From positions 196,001 through 260,000 of the forward strand of contig CM064873.1 in assembly GCA_032719365.1 (NCBI GenBank): DNA of 64,000 bases, given 5' to 3'. Below, piece after piece: positions 32,494 to 42,928 of the stretch. Every line of letters starts with the position of its first letter. Positions within the stretch are counted from its first letter, which is position 1. The position numbers and the translations under genes were made by a program. This DNA comes from Prinsepia uniflora (lineage: Eukaryota; Streptophyta; Magnoliopsida; Rosales; Rosaceae). The notes beneath the pieces were generated by a model, which saw only the letters and a list, made by a program, of their open reading frames with translations, made no database searches and was not told the DNA's origin.

Positions 32494-35400
32494 AGTTGGT
32501 ATCAGAGCACTAGGTTGTTGATGCTGTTGCCATGCCATACCTCCGGAACGTGAGCCTCGTGCGCGACCTGGTAGTGAGATGGGTATATTAGGGTATTTGA
32601 GACCTTGTGATGAATCTCGGAATGTAATTAACCTTGGTTTGTGGGTCAGATATTAATTTGTGTAGCTACGACTTACTAATTGTCGAATCAGTATTCTTGT
32701 GGGTCTTAGGATTTGTTGGATCCAGAGGCTTGGAAGGTAGCACAATTGGGTAGGTTGGACCCAGGATGAGATTATTACGAAATGTGAGTTCCCAACGTCT
32801 AGAGTGTGTTGGGGGATTCCTAGGTTTGGAATGTGGTATTGATGTGGTTCACCGACGGTAATTTGCTGGGTGACCGGGTATGCCAGAGATGGCATGGATG
32901 AATGAGTCAAAGAATTCAGTTAGGACTCGAGATGAGTCATGGTAATATCTTAAGTCTCAGGAGCTGTCGGGTTTTGAGGGACCCTAGGTAGTAATCGCGG
33001 AACCTAAGGTGGGATGTTTGGTTCGGAAATGTGTGCTGGCGGGTGGTTTGACTCTTAATGACTTTTCGAAGTCGAGACCGAGTGACGATTGTGTCAGGTC
33101 TAATCATGTCAGCTTTAGTGGTGGAGCTGCAACCCACAGTCGGGGTTGGTACGTGTCGATGGAATCCCAGAGTGGGGATACAGAGTACTGTACGAGTACA
33201 TGATTCCATTGGATGTGGAGTCTCGATAGTGATGTCTGGTGGTTGGGTCTGCACGCGTTTGTTGCAGGCACTACTACCGAGAGTGGTTGTTGAGAATTGG
33301 GGGACGTTCGGGGGACGTTTCTTTTTCTCACATAAGTTGTCAGGGTGACTGTACCCATAGTTGTTAGGTATGAGGGAGGCAGAGTTTCTCCTATTCGAGC
33401 AGAGGTACGGGGTCGTCGCTTGTTATGAGCGGAGATCCAGAGTTGTCAGTTTTGCACATGGTGTGCTCATACTGATACTGTTGTCTGTGTGCTGGTGTTG
33501 GTGCCGGTGTTTGTGCTGACGATGAGTCACGAGTCGAGTTATGACTTTGTCGAGTTGGGTAGGTGTCCGTAACCAGTCTAAATGGGACACGTGGTTGGTA
33601 TCCGAAGTGCGTTGGTTTTAACATGGTTGGACCTACGGAATCATGAGAGGTTGTGTTTGAAGAGGATTGCGGGTTTTCCGCATGGGGATTAGGTATTCTG
33701 AAGTCATCAGGGGTGACTTCTTATTTTCTGCTTGGTGGCAGATAATGTTGGGTTACATTACATGGGGAGTGCAGTGAGTTTTGTTTGCATCCACGTAGGA
33801 TGAATATTGGTGTCATTGTTTTGGATCATCCTTGGTTTTCCCTAGGTGGGATGGCAAGGATAAATACGAGGTAATCAGTAAGGGTGTAAGACCCTGTGGT
33901 TCCTAGTTGTTGACTGTACGGATCCTAGGTGGATCGGGTTAGTGATGTCGTGGAAGTTGGGCATTGTGACGATCTAGAATCGTGATGTTCACGGTCGGCT
34001 GACGTCGTGATGGATCTGGGTCGTGATCCTGATGATCCGGTTGGGTAGAGAGTTTATCACTCTTACGTCGGTATGTGAGTCATAAAAGACGGGACTGAAC
34101 TTCTTTTCGAAGTGGAAACCCCTTATGGTATGTTACTCGAGCGAGTAGGTTTCCGACGGGGTCGAATTTGGTCAGCCTTAGAGTTGTGACTGATGGGATT
34201 GGCTTCCCTATGAAGTCAACCGAGTATAGTGAACTGGTAACCGATAGGTTCGGTTTTGGTGTGTCCGAGTGGACGTGAACGAGATTTCGAGTTTTGGAAC
34301 CGAATTTCTGGGTGACGATTCAGGATTCGATTTTGGAACTTGAAAGTGGAATACTGGATTTGGGTGCGGAATGATTATTCCAAATGCTAGCTTACGGAAT
34401 AATGATTTCGGATTCGGATTTGGACATGGATTAAAAACTGTGATGTCTGGGTTTGGATTCGGGATTTCTTACGAAATTGCGGATTCGGATTTGGTGTTGA
34501 AACTAGCTGATTGGTGGAGTTTCGATTTTTCTCTTGCTGGTTTGGGAAAATGGACTCCATTATTGGAACGTGTTTGGCTATGACCTAGGTGGTTGTAGTC
34601 TGGTCAAGGGATAGATGTACGTACCTTGTACGTGGTTTGGGGAACGATATTTTGCAGATTTGTGGTGGTCGGGGTTGATGTGAATCCCGGGAGAACTAGG
34701 CGTTCTTCCCTGTGGACACGTTGATGTGTCATTTTGAGTGTTGTCATTTGGCGAGGTGTTTTCGGGTAGCATAGGACAAGGATTGTCGATGTTAGCAAAA
34801 CCCTCAGGCTTTTTACTTTTGCCTTACCTGGTTTGGGATCGACCATATAGGTCTATGGGTCGAGTACTAGGGTCCAGCTGTAGGATCTTGCTTGGTGTAC
34901 GATGTACGGTATCGTATGGACGAGGGTACTTGATACCTAGTGACGGTACATGGGATGTTCCAGTGTTGTGTCGATAAACGTGTTGGTGTTTGGCTTAGTT
35001 CCAATACCATTGGTTGTGGATGTGAACGTGAACTGGACATTGAACACGATGCACTGGGCAGAGTAATTCTGATGATTTCAGTGATTGTTTGAGCAGGTGC
35101 TCTTAGCCAAGGTTGGCTAGTATAACTCTAATGTTGAGTTGTGTGATTACTGCTAGGCTTGTGTTCAACGTGTTCCAGATGCACCGTCTGATTGAGTGTG
35201 ATGACGGTATGCGTATACTCAGGATGAGTGAGTTGGTGGTTGGTGTGACCGCAAGTTGCTTTGCGGCGAGATGTTACCTTGTCGTGACCTTACCAGCATC
35301 TGGGATCGCTGAGGGGGTGACAATTGTGGTAACTACTGTAGGTATTTGTCGCAGGATTGAGTTTGCCCTGCGAGGGGAGATCATGTTGATGATCATATGC

Positions 35401-35827
35401 TACATTGACGGACGTTGTAGTATGATGTGTTGTCACTGATTTATTACTGATTGGCGCTTTACTAGGGTGGTAAAGCTTGGTTGTGACAGTTTGGCTTGTG
35501 GTGTCGGCTTGGACTGACTAGTGAGTTTTGGTGACTCTCTATGAGAGCGAAGATCAGGGCACATTAGTGAGTATGTGGGGCTGCCAAGCTGAAGGAGTCA
35601 GCTTAACGGTGACATTGCCAATTTCTGGTAATCAATTTCATTCAAGGTAGTCGAGTGTAGTCAGTACGACGTGCATCTGTGATGTAACGTCTGAGTGCAG
35701 ACGAGTTCTGTGTTGGCTAGTGGGTGTACAGGTGTACACGTGACGTGTGCCATTTGTTTTCCACGAGGTAGTTATGGAATACGGATAGTTGGAATTTCGG
35801 GAACGAAATTCTTTAAGGAGGGAAGGT
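32494..35827 (+). other. Interior of element B: gag remnants and non-coding sequence
   Basis: The primer site is followed at about 32532 by an ATG-proximal stretch resembling the gag start (ATGCC...CCTCCGGAACGTGAGCCT), which decays after some 60 bp. A second short gag-like piece (GAGGCAGAGTTTCTCC) lies near 33377. Positions 32590-33790 are otherwise unrecognised. From about 33790 to the end the sequence is homologous to the minus-strand interior of element C. A polypurine tract (AAGGAGGGAAGG, 35815-35826) precedes the 3' LTR. No long open frame exists. Confidence 0.75.
32497..32508 (+). other. Primer binding site of element B
   Basis: TGGTATCAGAGC lies three bases after the reconstructed 5' LTR end. 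It fixes the LTR boundary and orientation of element B. Confidence 0.9.
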
Positions 35828-38800
35828 TGTAATGACCCGTCCCGAATATCGGGATTGAATATTAATTAATTACGAATTAGAATGACTAATCGGGGATTAG
35901 TTGAGTGAAATCGGACGAAACGTGCAAAATGACCGTTTTGCCCCTAGCGTGGGCAAAATGTTGACTTTTAGTTCGGGCGGTCAAATGGACTTTGACCGAT
36001 GACTGTGACGTAGTTCGGGACGTCACGAGTTCATAGACAGGTGGCACGTTCAATTCCGACATTCGTAGAGAAAGTTATGATGTTCGGAAGTTGAAGGGTA
36101 TTTTGGTAATTTGGCATAGAAGGGGCCAAATGTTGACTTTTTGGCCGGGAAGTCCAACGGACGAGGGCCAAGGACCGTTACGTAGGTCTCGTCGATGCGA
36201 ATCCAACGACAGGCGGCATGCCGAAATCGGAGATTCGACGACGAAGTTATGGTCACGGAATCGGGCTCGATTAACCGAACGAACCGGGATTAAAATAATA
36301 TTTTAATGTGAACAGTACCCGGTGACTGAACACACTTGGATGAGTGACACTTGTCACTCATCCCTTAAATTGAGGCCTAAAACCAGGATCCTTGTTTTGG
36401 GGAGAATATAATTATTGTGTTTTTGTGATGATTAATTAATTAAAAATCCATTAAACCCCCATTTTTCCCTTCTGTGATTTCTTAACCCGTGCACTACCAA
36501 AATTCAAAATCCTTCCATCCTTAATCTCCTCCCAATCCACTAAACTTATGAACGGAAATTGGAGAGAATTCAGAGACTAATTGAGTGAGGAAAATACGGG
36601 GGATTGAGGGTAACTATCGAATTGGAATTTCGGATTTTGAGTTTTGGGAGGGAAAATCGAATTGGTCGAATTGAGCTGTGATGATCGAATTGGACATTGG
36701 AAATAGCTTCCTGAGGTTGAGACGAGTTGTTTCAAATCAAAAACGAGAGGAATTCATGTCCAATTGGCTCTGAACTGGTTTGGTAACAGTGGGAGATATC
36801 GAGCTTGAGTCGTGATCAATGCGTGATCAAACGACGAAATTGAGGTGGGGAAACAATTCCTCATGGTCCATTGATGCTTCTGGGTTCATCAATTGGGAGG
36901 AATCAGTGGCCAAGGTTGAAACTCCATGGTTGCACAGTGTTCGGATGTTCGAGTTTGAGTCGTGAAGATTGAGCAATGAATTGATCCAATTGAGTTGGGG
37001 GAAAGGTTTACCTGAGATCAATGAAGCTTCTTGATGAATCAATTTGGGGAAATCTTGTGGAATTGAGGTAATTCGACTGATGAACAGTGGCCGGAGGTCC
37101 TTCGATTGTTCATCCTTGATCGTGAGGATTGAGGTAATGTTTCAAGTAATTAATGTTACAGAACCCTAATTGAACTTATAACGAAACTAACTGAATGCTC
37201 AATTGATGAAAACAGTGTGGAATTGACTGAAAACCAGCCGGGTCTGATCGCGGGTTAAACGACCCGTTTACCAGACAAACGGGCTTGAACGACGACACTG
37301 TAGCTGGCGCGTGAGGGCGCGTCCGGCCTAGTCTCAAGGTGAGGTCAACATGACTTTTGATCCTCTCAGTGTAACGAACATTTTGACGTTGATTTCGGTG
37401 AAATCGGATATTGTTTCGATAATGTTCCGCGTATCCGAAGTTTTGTTTTACGAGTTAAATACGTATTTAAATTCCGAAAAAATTGGGGAAAATTATATGA
37501 TGTATTTTGAGATGTTAGTAACCCTCTATAATTTTTGGGCAGGAGTTGTGATTTCCAAATGTTACGGAAAAACGTGCAGCTCGGAAACGAACCGTTTTGA
37601 ACGGTGTGTGTGAGTGGACTTTTGGTTTTCTAACTGTGATGCATGCATATATGATTTAAAATGCTTTATTATATGATTTGATATGCTTTGGCATGATTGG
37701 TATTTCAATTCGGTGATTTCTCGGTTTTGTGATTATTATATTATTATATTCTGGCACGATTTTCGAGAAATCATGAAATTGGTTATAAATGATATTGTGG
37801 GCGTGAGAACCCAAGTAAATAATGATTTTGACTCGGATTTGGAGTTACATGTGAATTTGATAATTTTTGGTATTCTCATGATTTTTGTGATTATTTTAAT
37901 CAGTCTTTCGGGCACATTTTACGAGGAACGTGCAAATGATGTTTTGGGCTAAAGCCCGGATTGAAAATGATGTTTTGACTCGGGTTATGAGTCAGGAAGT
38001 TGAAAATGATATTTGGACTCGGATTATGAGTCAATGATTGATTTCATGGATTTACGTGATCGTGGCAACTCGGGTTTACAGTTGCACGGATTTACGTGAT
38101 ATTGATATTTTGGGCTTGAGACCCAATGGAATTGTGATTTTGGTTGGAATTGTATTTCCATGTGATGACATGATGATATTAATGATTTTCGGATTTATAA
38201 AGTAAATCGGGACTTGGGGCTGAGACCCTGTATTGATATATGATTTGGTTTTTAATGCAACTGTTTTTCACTGGTTTTTGTGATGGTGATATGTTGCGGA
38301 TATTTAGGGCTTTCGGGAGAAAATATGTTTTTCCCCGGAGTGCACCCTGGAGATAACGCTCGCCTTCGGGATGGAAGTGTTTACCCCGAAGAGGTCACGT
38401 AGCACGATCTTTGTCTTGCAGCCCAGGGGAGGCTTGACTCAGGTCAGATGTGCTGGATTATATGGATCGGTAAGTGATGTGTTCACGAGATCCGGATCGT
38501 CGGCTGGTGAGGGTTTTTCCCAGCGACGGATTGCTGACTGATGATGTGTTCACAGCAGCGGATGCTCGGATTTTGAGCGGTCCTTGAGCCTATTGATATG
38601 CACGCGTTGCAGGGATAAACGTGACTCTAAGCAACAGGATATGGAAATAAGTCCCGTGGTTTATGGAAAATGATTTTGAGGAAACCGTGGTTTAGCGGTT
38701 AAAATGATTTAAAGAAACTGTGAACTTTTTGAGATGTTAAACTGATTTGGTGAACATGAGTTTTTGTGGACCATGGGAAAATATGTTTTGATTTTATCGG

Positions 38801-39134
38801 TCCACTGTTCATACTTGAATGATTTCATACTATTACTCATGTTTTACGTTATGCATGCAAGTTTGTGAAAGCTGGAGGGTAAGAATGTATTTTGGTAAAT
38901 GTTTTTATAAGAGGTCATTTTTGTCCACTCACACCTTTTCTGTTTTGTTAACCCTTCAGGTCGTGGCGCGTTGTTCGAGGCTATTCTAGAGGTGGAGGTA
39001 TGTGCGGGCACAGGCGCGAAAAAATTCCCTTGTCTGGCAGGTATTGAAGGGTAGTTTCGGACTTTCAGTTGACTTGTCAGACGGGAGCAGGACCGTGTAC
39101 GGTTTTTGACGTCCAGTTGGGACGGGTCCTGTCA
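35828..39134 (+). repeat. 3' LTR of element B (uninterrupted)
   Basis: It starts TGTAATGACCCGTCCCGAAT and ends GGGACGGGTCCTGTCA, followed by target duplication GTACA (39135-39139). It preserves both empty sites: GGAAATAG at 36699-36706 (hAT) and TTCGG at about 39055-39060 (element C). Compared with the 5' LTR it lacks 33 bp near 37310, where the 5' copy has GGCGCGTG at both ends of the missing stretch; replication slippage or recombination between the short repeats is the likely cause. GTGAGTGGAC is at 37610-37619, GTCCACTCAC at 38923-38932 and CCCTTCAG at 38952-38959. Confidence 0.94.
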
Positions 39135-39139
39135 GTACA

Positions 39140-39241
39140 ACCCCAAGCGGGTTTCAGTTTAATCCCTTGTCTGACACGCAGTGTCAGACGGGAGCAGACA
39201 CATTCCTCGATAATCTAGGGGGATTGAGATGAGTCATGTCA
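39140..39241 (+). repeat. Older LTR remnant, right part
   Basis: This continues the LTR broken at 13028. It holds the terminal GTCAGACGGGAGCAGACACATT-type text and ends GATGAGTCATGTCA at 39241. Base composition shifts abruptly to AT-rich host-like DNA immediately afterwards. Confidence 0.72.
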
Positions 39242-39903
39242 ATATTTATGTACCTACCAATATCTAATTATAGAATTACAAGTAAATTAAATAATATTAC
39301 ATACTTAACTCTCTATTATAAATAAGATACATATATATATATAGAAATTCTTATTGTATCATAATAGTTATATATTTTTTAATATACCTCTCTAAAAAAA
39401 CAGGTTCTTATTAATTTACCTACGAAAAGTAATAAGATAAATAACATATATGTAACTATTTGACTATTTAAAAGTATCAGATGTTATCGGATAAAATAAA
39501 TCTTCTGAAATTTATTTAGAATTATCTTAATTGAATTAATTTTAAAAAATAAATATAAAAACATAATATTTAAAATTTGAAAATTTCTCATCTGTATCTG
39601 GAAAAAAATGGTATAAACAATATTTAAAAACTTTTAAAAAATAAAACCATAAAAAGATCACAAAAAACATCTTAAAAAAATAATAAATAAATTATTTTAT
39701 ATATTAAATAAACTAATATATAAATTAGACTTAAAAATTAGACTAACTTATAATTAATAGTAACATTCAACCATAACTTTTTTCTCTGTTCATCTGATAA
39801 AAAAAAATTTCTTAACTTTTTTCTCTGTTCATCTTCCTATTTCATAACTTCAATAATTTACATTCACTGTTGACGCTAAAGTCACTGGCTCCGGAATGAG
39901 ATA
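39242..39903. other. AT-rich intergenic region upstream of the PPR gene
   Basis: It is strongly AT-rich with no recognisable gene. A 20-bp sequence ACTTTTTTCTCTGTTCATCT occurs twice (about 39776 and 39817). It presumably holds the PPR promoter; I could not pick a convincing TATA box among the many AT-rich stretches. Confidence 0.6.
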
Positions 39904-41601
39904 ATGAGAAGAAAGTTCCAATTCCAATTTCATCCAATTTGGGCGGAGGCGGTGTCCTTGCTAAGGCTGAGGTTGAGACAGTGCTCCAGCCTCAAACACA
40001 TAGAGCAAGTTCATGGATTTATGGTAGTCCGAAGCCTTCATCAGGACAACCAAGCCCTTGCCCAGTTTATCGAGGCCTGCTCTTCTATTGGCTGCTCAGA
40101 ATACGCATATTCCGTTTTCAACCGTATGACGACGACGACAACAACAACAACCCTTACCCAAGCAAACATTTATCTCTATAACACCATAATCAAGGCCATG
40201 GCTATCTCCCCCTCTCCCTCACACGCCATCTCTCTTTATAATAGAATTCAACTCGCCGCCTTGCGCCCTGACACCTACTCCTTCCCTTTTGTGCTCAAGG
40301 CCGTCGTCCGCTTGGCCTCGGAGTTCGCCGCATCATCCGCAGTCAAAATTCAACCAATGGTTGGATCACAGATTCACTGTCATGCCATAGGCACTGGGCT
40401 TAACATGGATGCTAACGTCCTCACTGCCCTCATTCATATGTATTCCTCTTGTGGACGTGTTTCTGCCGCCCGCACACTGTTTGACGGAGCTCTCTTTAGC
40501 TTCAAGGATGCCGCTCTCTGGAACGCAATGATCACTGGATATACCAAGCTAGGTGATGTCGACAATGCCCGCCAATTGTTTGAAGGTATGCCCCTTATGA
40601 TTAGGAATGTCATTTCTTGGACTGTCCTAATTTCTGGGTATGCTCAGGTGAACCGCCCCCTCGAGGCCATCACAGTCTTCCGGAGAATGCAGGTTGAGAA
40701 TGTTCAGCCGGATGAGATAACAGTGTTAGCCGCACTCTCTGTTAGTGCCCAATTAGGTGCCCTCCACTTGGGAGAGTGGATGCATAACTATATCGTCAAA
40801 CATGGATTTCGTAAGCTCGTTTCTCTTAACAATGCACTTATCGACATGTATGCCAAGTCAGGCAACATAAGGAAAGCCCTCCAAGTTTTTGAAAACACTA
40901 AATGTAAAACTGTCATAACTTGGACAACCATGATAGCTGGACTGGCTTTGCATGGTCTTGGAACACAAGCCCTTCAACTGTTTGGTCAAATGGAAAGAGC
41001 TAAAATCAAGCCCAACGATGTCACTTTCATTGCTGTCCTTTCTGCTTGTAGCCATGGTCGATTGGTTGAAATAGGCCATTGGTATTTTGACATCATGGTT
41101 TCCAAGTATAGCATTAGACCCAAAATTGCGCACTATGGCTGCATGATCGATCTACTTGGGCGTGCCGGTTATCTTCAAGAGGCACATGAACTGGTTACAC
41201 AGATGCCATTTGAACCAAACGCGGCTATATGGGGTTCTCTTCTTGCTGCTTCAAATATTCATGGAAATGTTGAGCTTGGACAGCATGCTTTACAATATCT
41301 AATTTTGCTAGAGCCCCGTAATAGTGGAAATTATGCACTTTTGTCTAATATATATGGTGCTCAGGGTAGGTGGAATGAATCTGGGATGCTAAGGAAAGTT
41401 ATGAGGGACATGGGTGTGAAGAAGACGCCAGGAGGGAGTTCCGTGGAAGTGAATAATAGAGTTCATGAATTCATTGCAGGAGACAAATCACATTCAGAGT
41501 GGAGTAGGATATATGAAGTCCTGTATAAGATTTTCAGGCAGTTAAAGCTTTCCAGACATCTGCAACAAGATTGTGGGGAGCTTCTTGAATTTGATGAATA
41601 G
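39904..41601 (+). CDS. Pentatricopeptide repeat (PPR) protein, PLS class with E domain
   Basis: A single uninterrupted frame of 565 codons runs from ATG 39904; an intronless structure is typical of plant PPR genes. The protein begins with an MRRKFQFQFHPIW segment followed by QCSSLKHIEQVHGFMV, the usual start of this group. About ten PPR motifs follow in P-L-S order (for example NALIDMYAKSGNIRKALQVF, TWTTMIAGLALHG, PNDVTFIAVLSACSHGRLV). The E region follows (IWGSLLAASNIHGNVELGQ, YALLSNIYGAQGRWNE) and the frame closes soon after VHEFIAGDKSHS, without a DYW deaminase. Such proteins bind organellar RNA and, in the E class, recruit a deaminase for C-to-U editing in mitochondria or plastids. The compartment cannot be decided from the sequence. 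A run of eight threonines (residues 76-83) is encoded by an ACG/ACA simple repeat. Confidence 0.93.
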   Translation: MRRKFQFQFHPIWAEAVSLLRLRLRQCSSLKHIEQVHGFMVVRSLHQDNQALAQFIEACSSIGCSEYAYSVFNRMTTTTTTTTLTQANIYLYNTIIKAMAISPSPSHAISLYNRIQLAALRPDTYSFPFVLKAVVRLASEFAASSAVKIQPMVGSQIHCHAIGTGLNMDANVLTALIHMYSSCGRVSAARTLFDGALFSFKDAALWNAMITGYTKLGDVDNARQLFEGMPLMIRNVISWTVLISGYAQVNRPLEAITVFRRMQVENVQPDEITVLAALSVSAQLGALHLGEWMHNYIVKHGFRKLVSLNNALIDMYAKSGNIRKALQVFENTKCKTVITWTTMIAGLALHGLGTQALQLFGQMERAKIKPNDVTFIAVLSACSHGRLVEIGHWYFDIMVSKYSIRPKIAHYGCMIDLLGRAGYLQEAHELVTQMPFEPNAAIWGSLLAASNIHGNVELGQHALQYLILLEPRNSGNYALLSNIYGAQGRWNESGMLRKVMRDMGVKKTPGGSSVEVNNRVHEFIAGDKSHSEWSRIYEVLYKIFRQLKLSRHLQQDCGELLEFDE

Positions 41602-41873
41602 CCATAAGCCAGGTTTTGATACTCTTTCAATTCTTCGAATATCCAGTTCTTTACCCTAGTTAAGATTCTGAAGTTCCTCTGAGTCTTGGCTATCAAAGGG
41701 TTTTTTCTACATCGGTGTACCTGTGCCAGTATTTCATCACAAAGTAAGTATTGTCTCTCCAAAGTAGAATCTTTTGCTCTTTTGAGCTTCCAATACATTA
41801 CACTTAATATTAATACTCAATTTAGATTTTCTTGCGCTATACCCACATGGTACACAATTTAGATTTCCAAAGG

Positions 41874-41910
<37 letters not shown>

Positions 41911-42795
41911 CAAAATATTAATACTAGCATCAATTTAGCATTACTTTTCAAAAGCTCCTGGCATCATATACAATAGAGCCAAAAATAGAGCTTATATCTT
42001 CTATTACGGACATCGTCAGTAGCTTCTAAGAAGTAGAAGTTGCATAAGTCTCTTGGTTGGTCAATGTTCTTAATTTCTTGTACATTTGTTCCCTGAGCCC
42101 AATTTGATGCTTATGTTTTGTAAGAATTCCCATTCATCAATAAGACTTCCCTAGCTATGGTCATAGCGAGCCGCTGTTAGCAGCTATTACAGAAAAAATA
42201 GATAGGATTTAAGTACAATCTATGTTCTATGGTCAGCATCTTACACGCATTGAAAATCTATAGAATTAAATAAATGTAAGTATGTAACATTACATGCATT
42301 TTTTTTGTAATAACTTATGATTGTTGGTTTTTTGGGTAAGTACGATTCTTAATTACCTTGTGAACAATTTCATATCATTATTAGGGAATCGTCTAATATA
42401 TTTATGAAAAAAGATTGTATATGAGTTACAATTATATAGTAGCTAGCAAAAACAGGAACACGAGGCATGCATTGAAGGGGTTGGGTTAATTTATATACAG
42501 AAAATGGAAGAGCTACATAAAGACAATTAAGATATTGCACTTGTGATTTGATTTCTTAATGCTCTTTTTACATGAAGGGAATGTTTTGCCTTTATTTTAT
42601 TGAATTTTGCTACCTAGAAAATGGACAGATTCATAATTATGAAGACTCAAATTTATTGTCACCTACTGCAGCTGCATCAAAGGATTAAACCAACAAAGAA
42701 TTCCTGCTTTAGTCCGAAGTCCTGAAGCCCTAACCCTAGAAGAGCACTGGCCCACAAAATTTGTATTTTCTCTTGAAGAAGATGGTATATCCCTG

Positions 42796-42827
<32 letters not shown>

Positions 42828-42928
42828 AAGAGAAACTTGTTAAATCATGGACCAGAACATAATCATTAGGAGATTAATTTTTTGCAGTGGAAAGGGCTGC
42901 TGGAAGAAATATTGCCAGAAAGATTGAA
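41602..42928. other. Intergenic region with a GA microsatellite and a poly(A) run
   Basis: It contains the 3' end of the PPR transcript unit and the downstream end of the kinesin gene. A (GA)n microsatellite of about 14 units lies at 41879-41907 and a run of 31 adenines at 42796-42826. I see no other gene. Confidence 0.7.

Larger units (their letters stand above)
13029..39134 (+). mobile_element. Element B: long-LTR element lacking pol and nearly all gag, carrying two nested insertions
   Basis: The LTRs start TGTAATGACCCGTCCC and end with CCTGTCA. The 5' LTR is split as 13029-13907, 20800-23186 and 32420-32493 (3340 bp in total). The 3' LTR is 35828-39134 (3307 bp). The 33-bp difference is one deletion at about 37310 of the 3' copy, and I noticed about a dozen substitutions between the pair. 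The 5-bp target duplication GTACA is at 13024-13028 and 39135-39139. The interior (32494-35827) has a primer site and purine tract but only traces of gag, so movement must have depended entirely on proteins supplied by other elements. Confidence 0.9.

Noticed and set aside
35113..35439. A 99-108 residue open frame shared by element B (35113-35439) and element C (26840-27139, minus)
   Set aside because: It starts at TTG, not ATG. Of about 22 base differences between the two copies some 13 change the amino acid, so there is no sign of protein-level constraint. It is shared because the DNA is shared.
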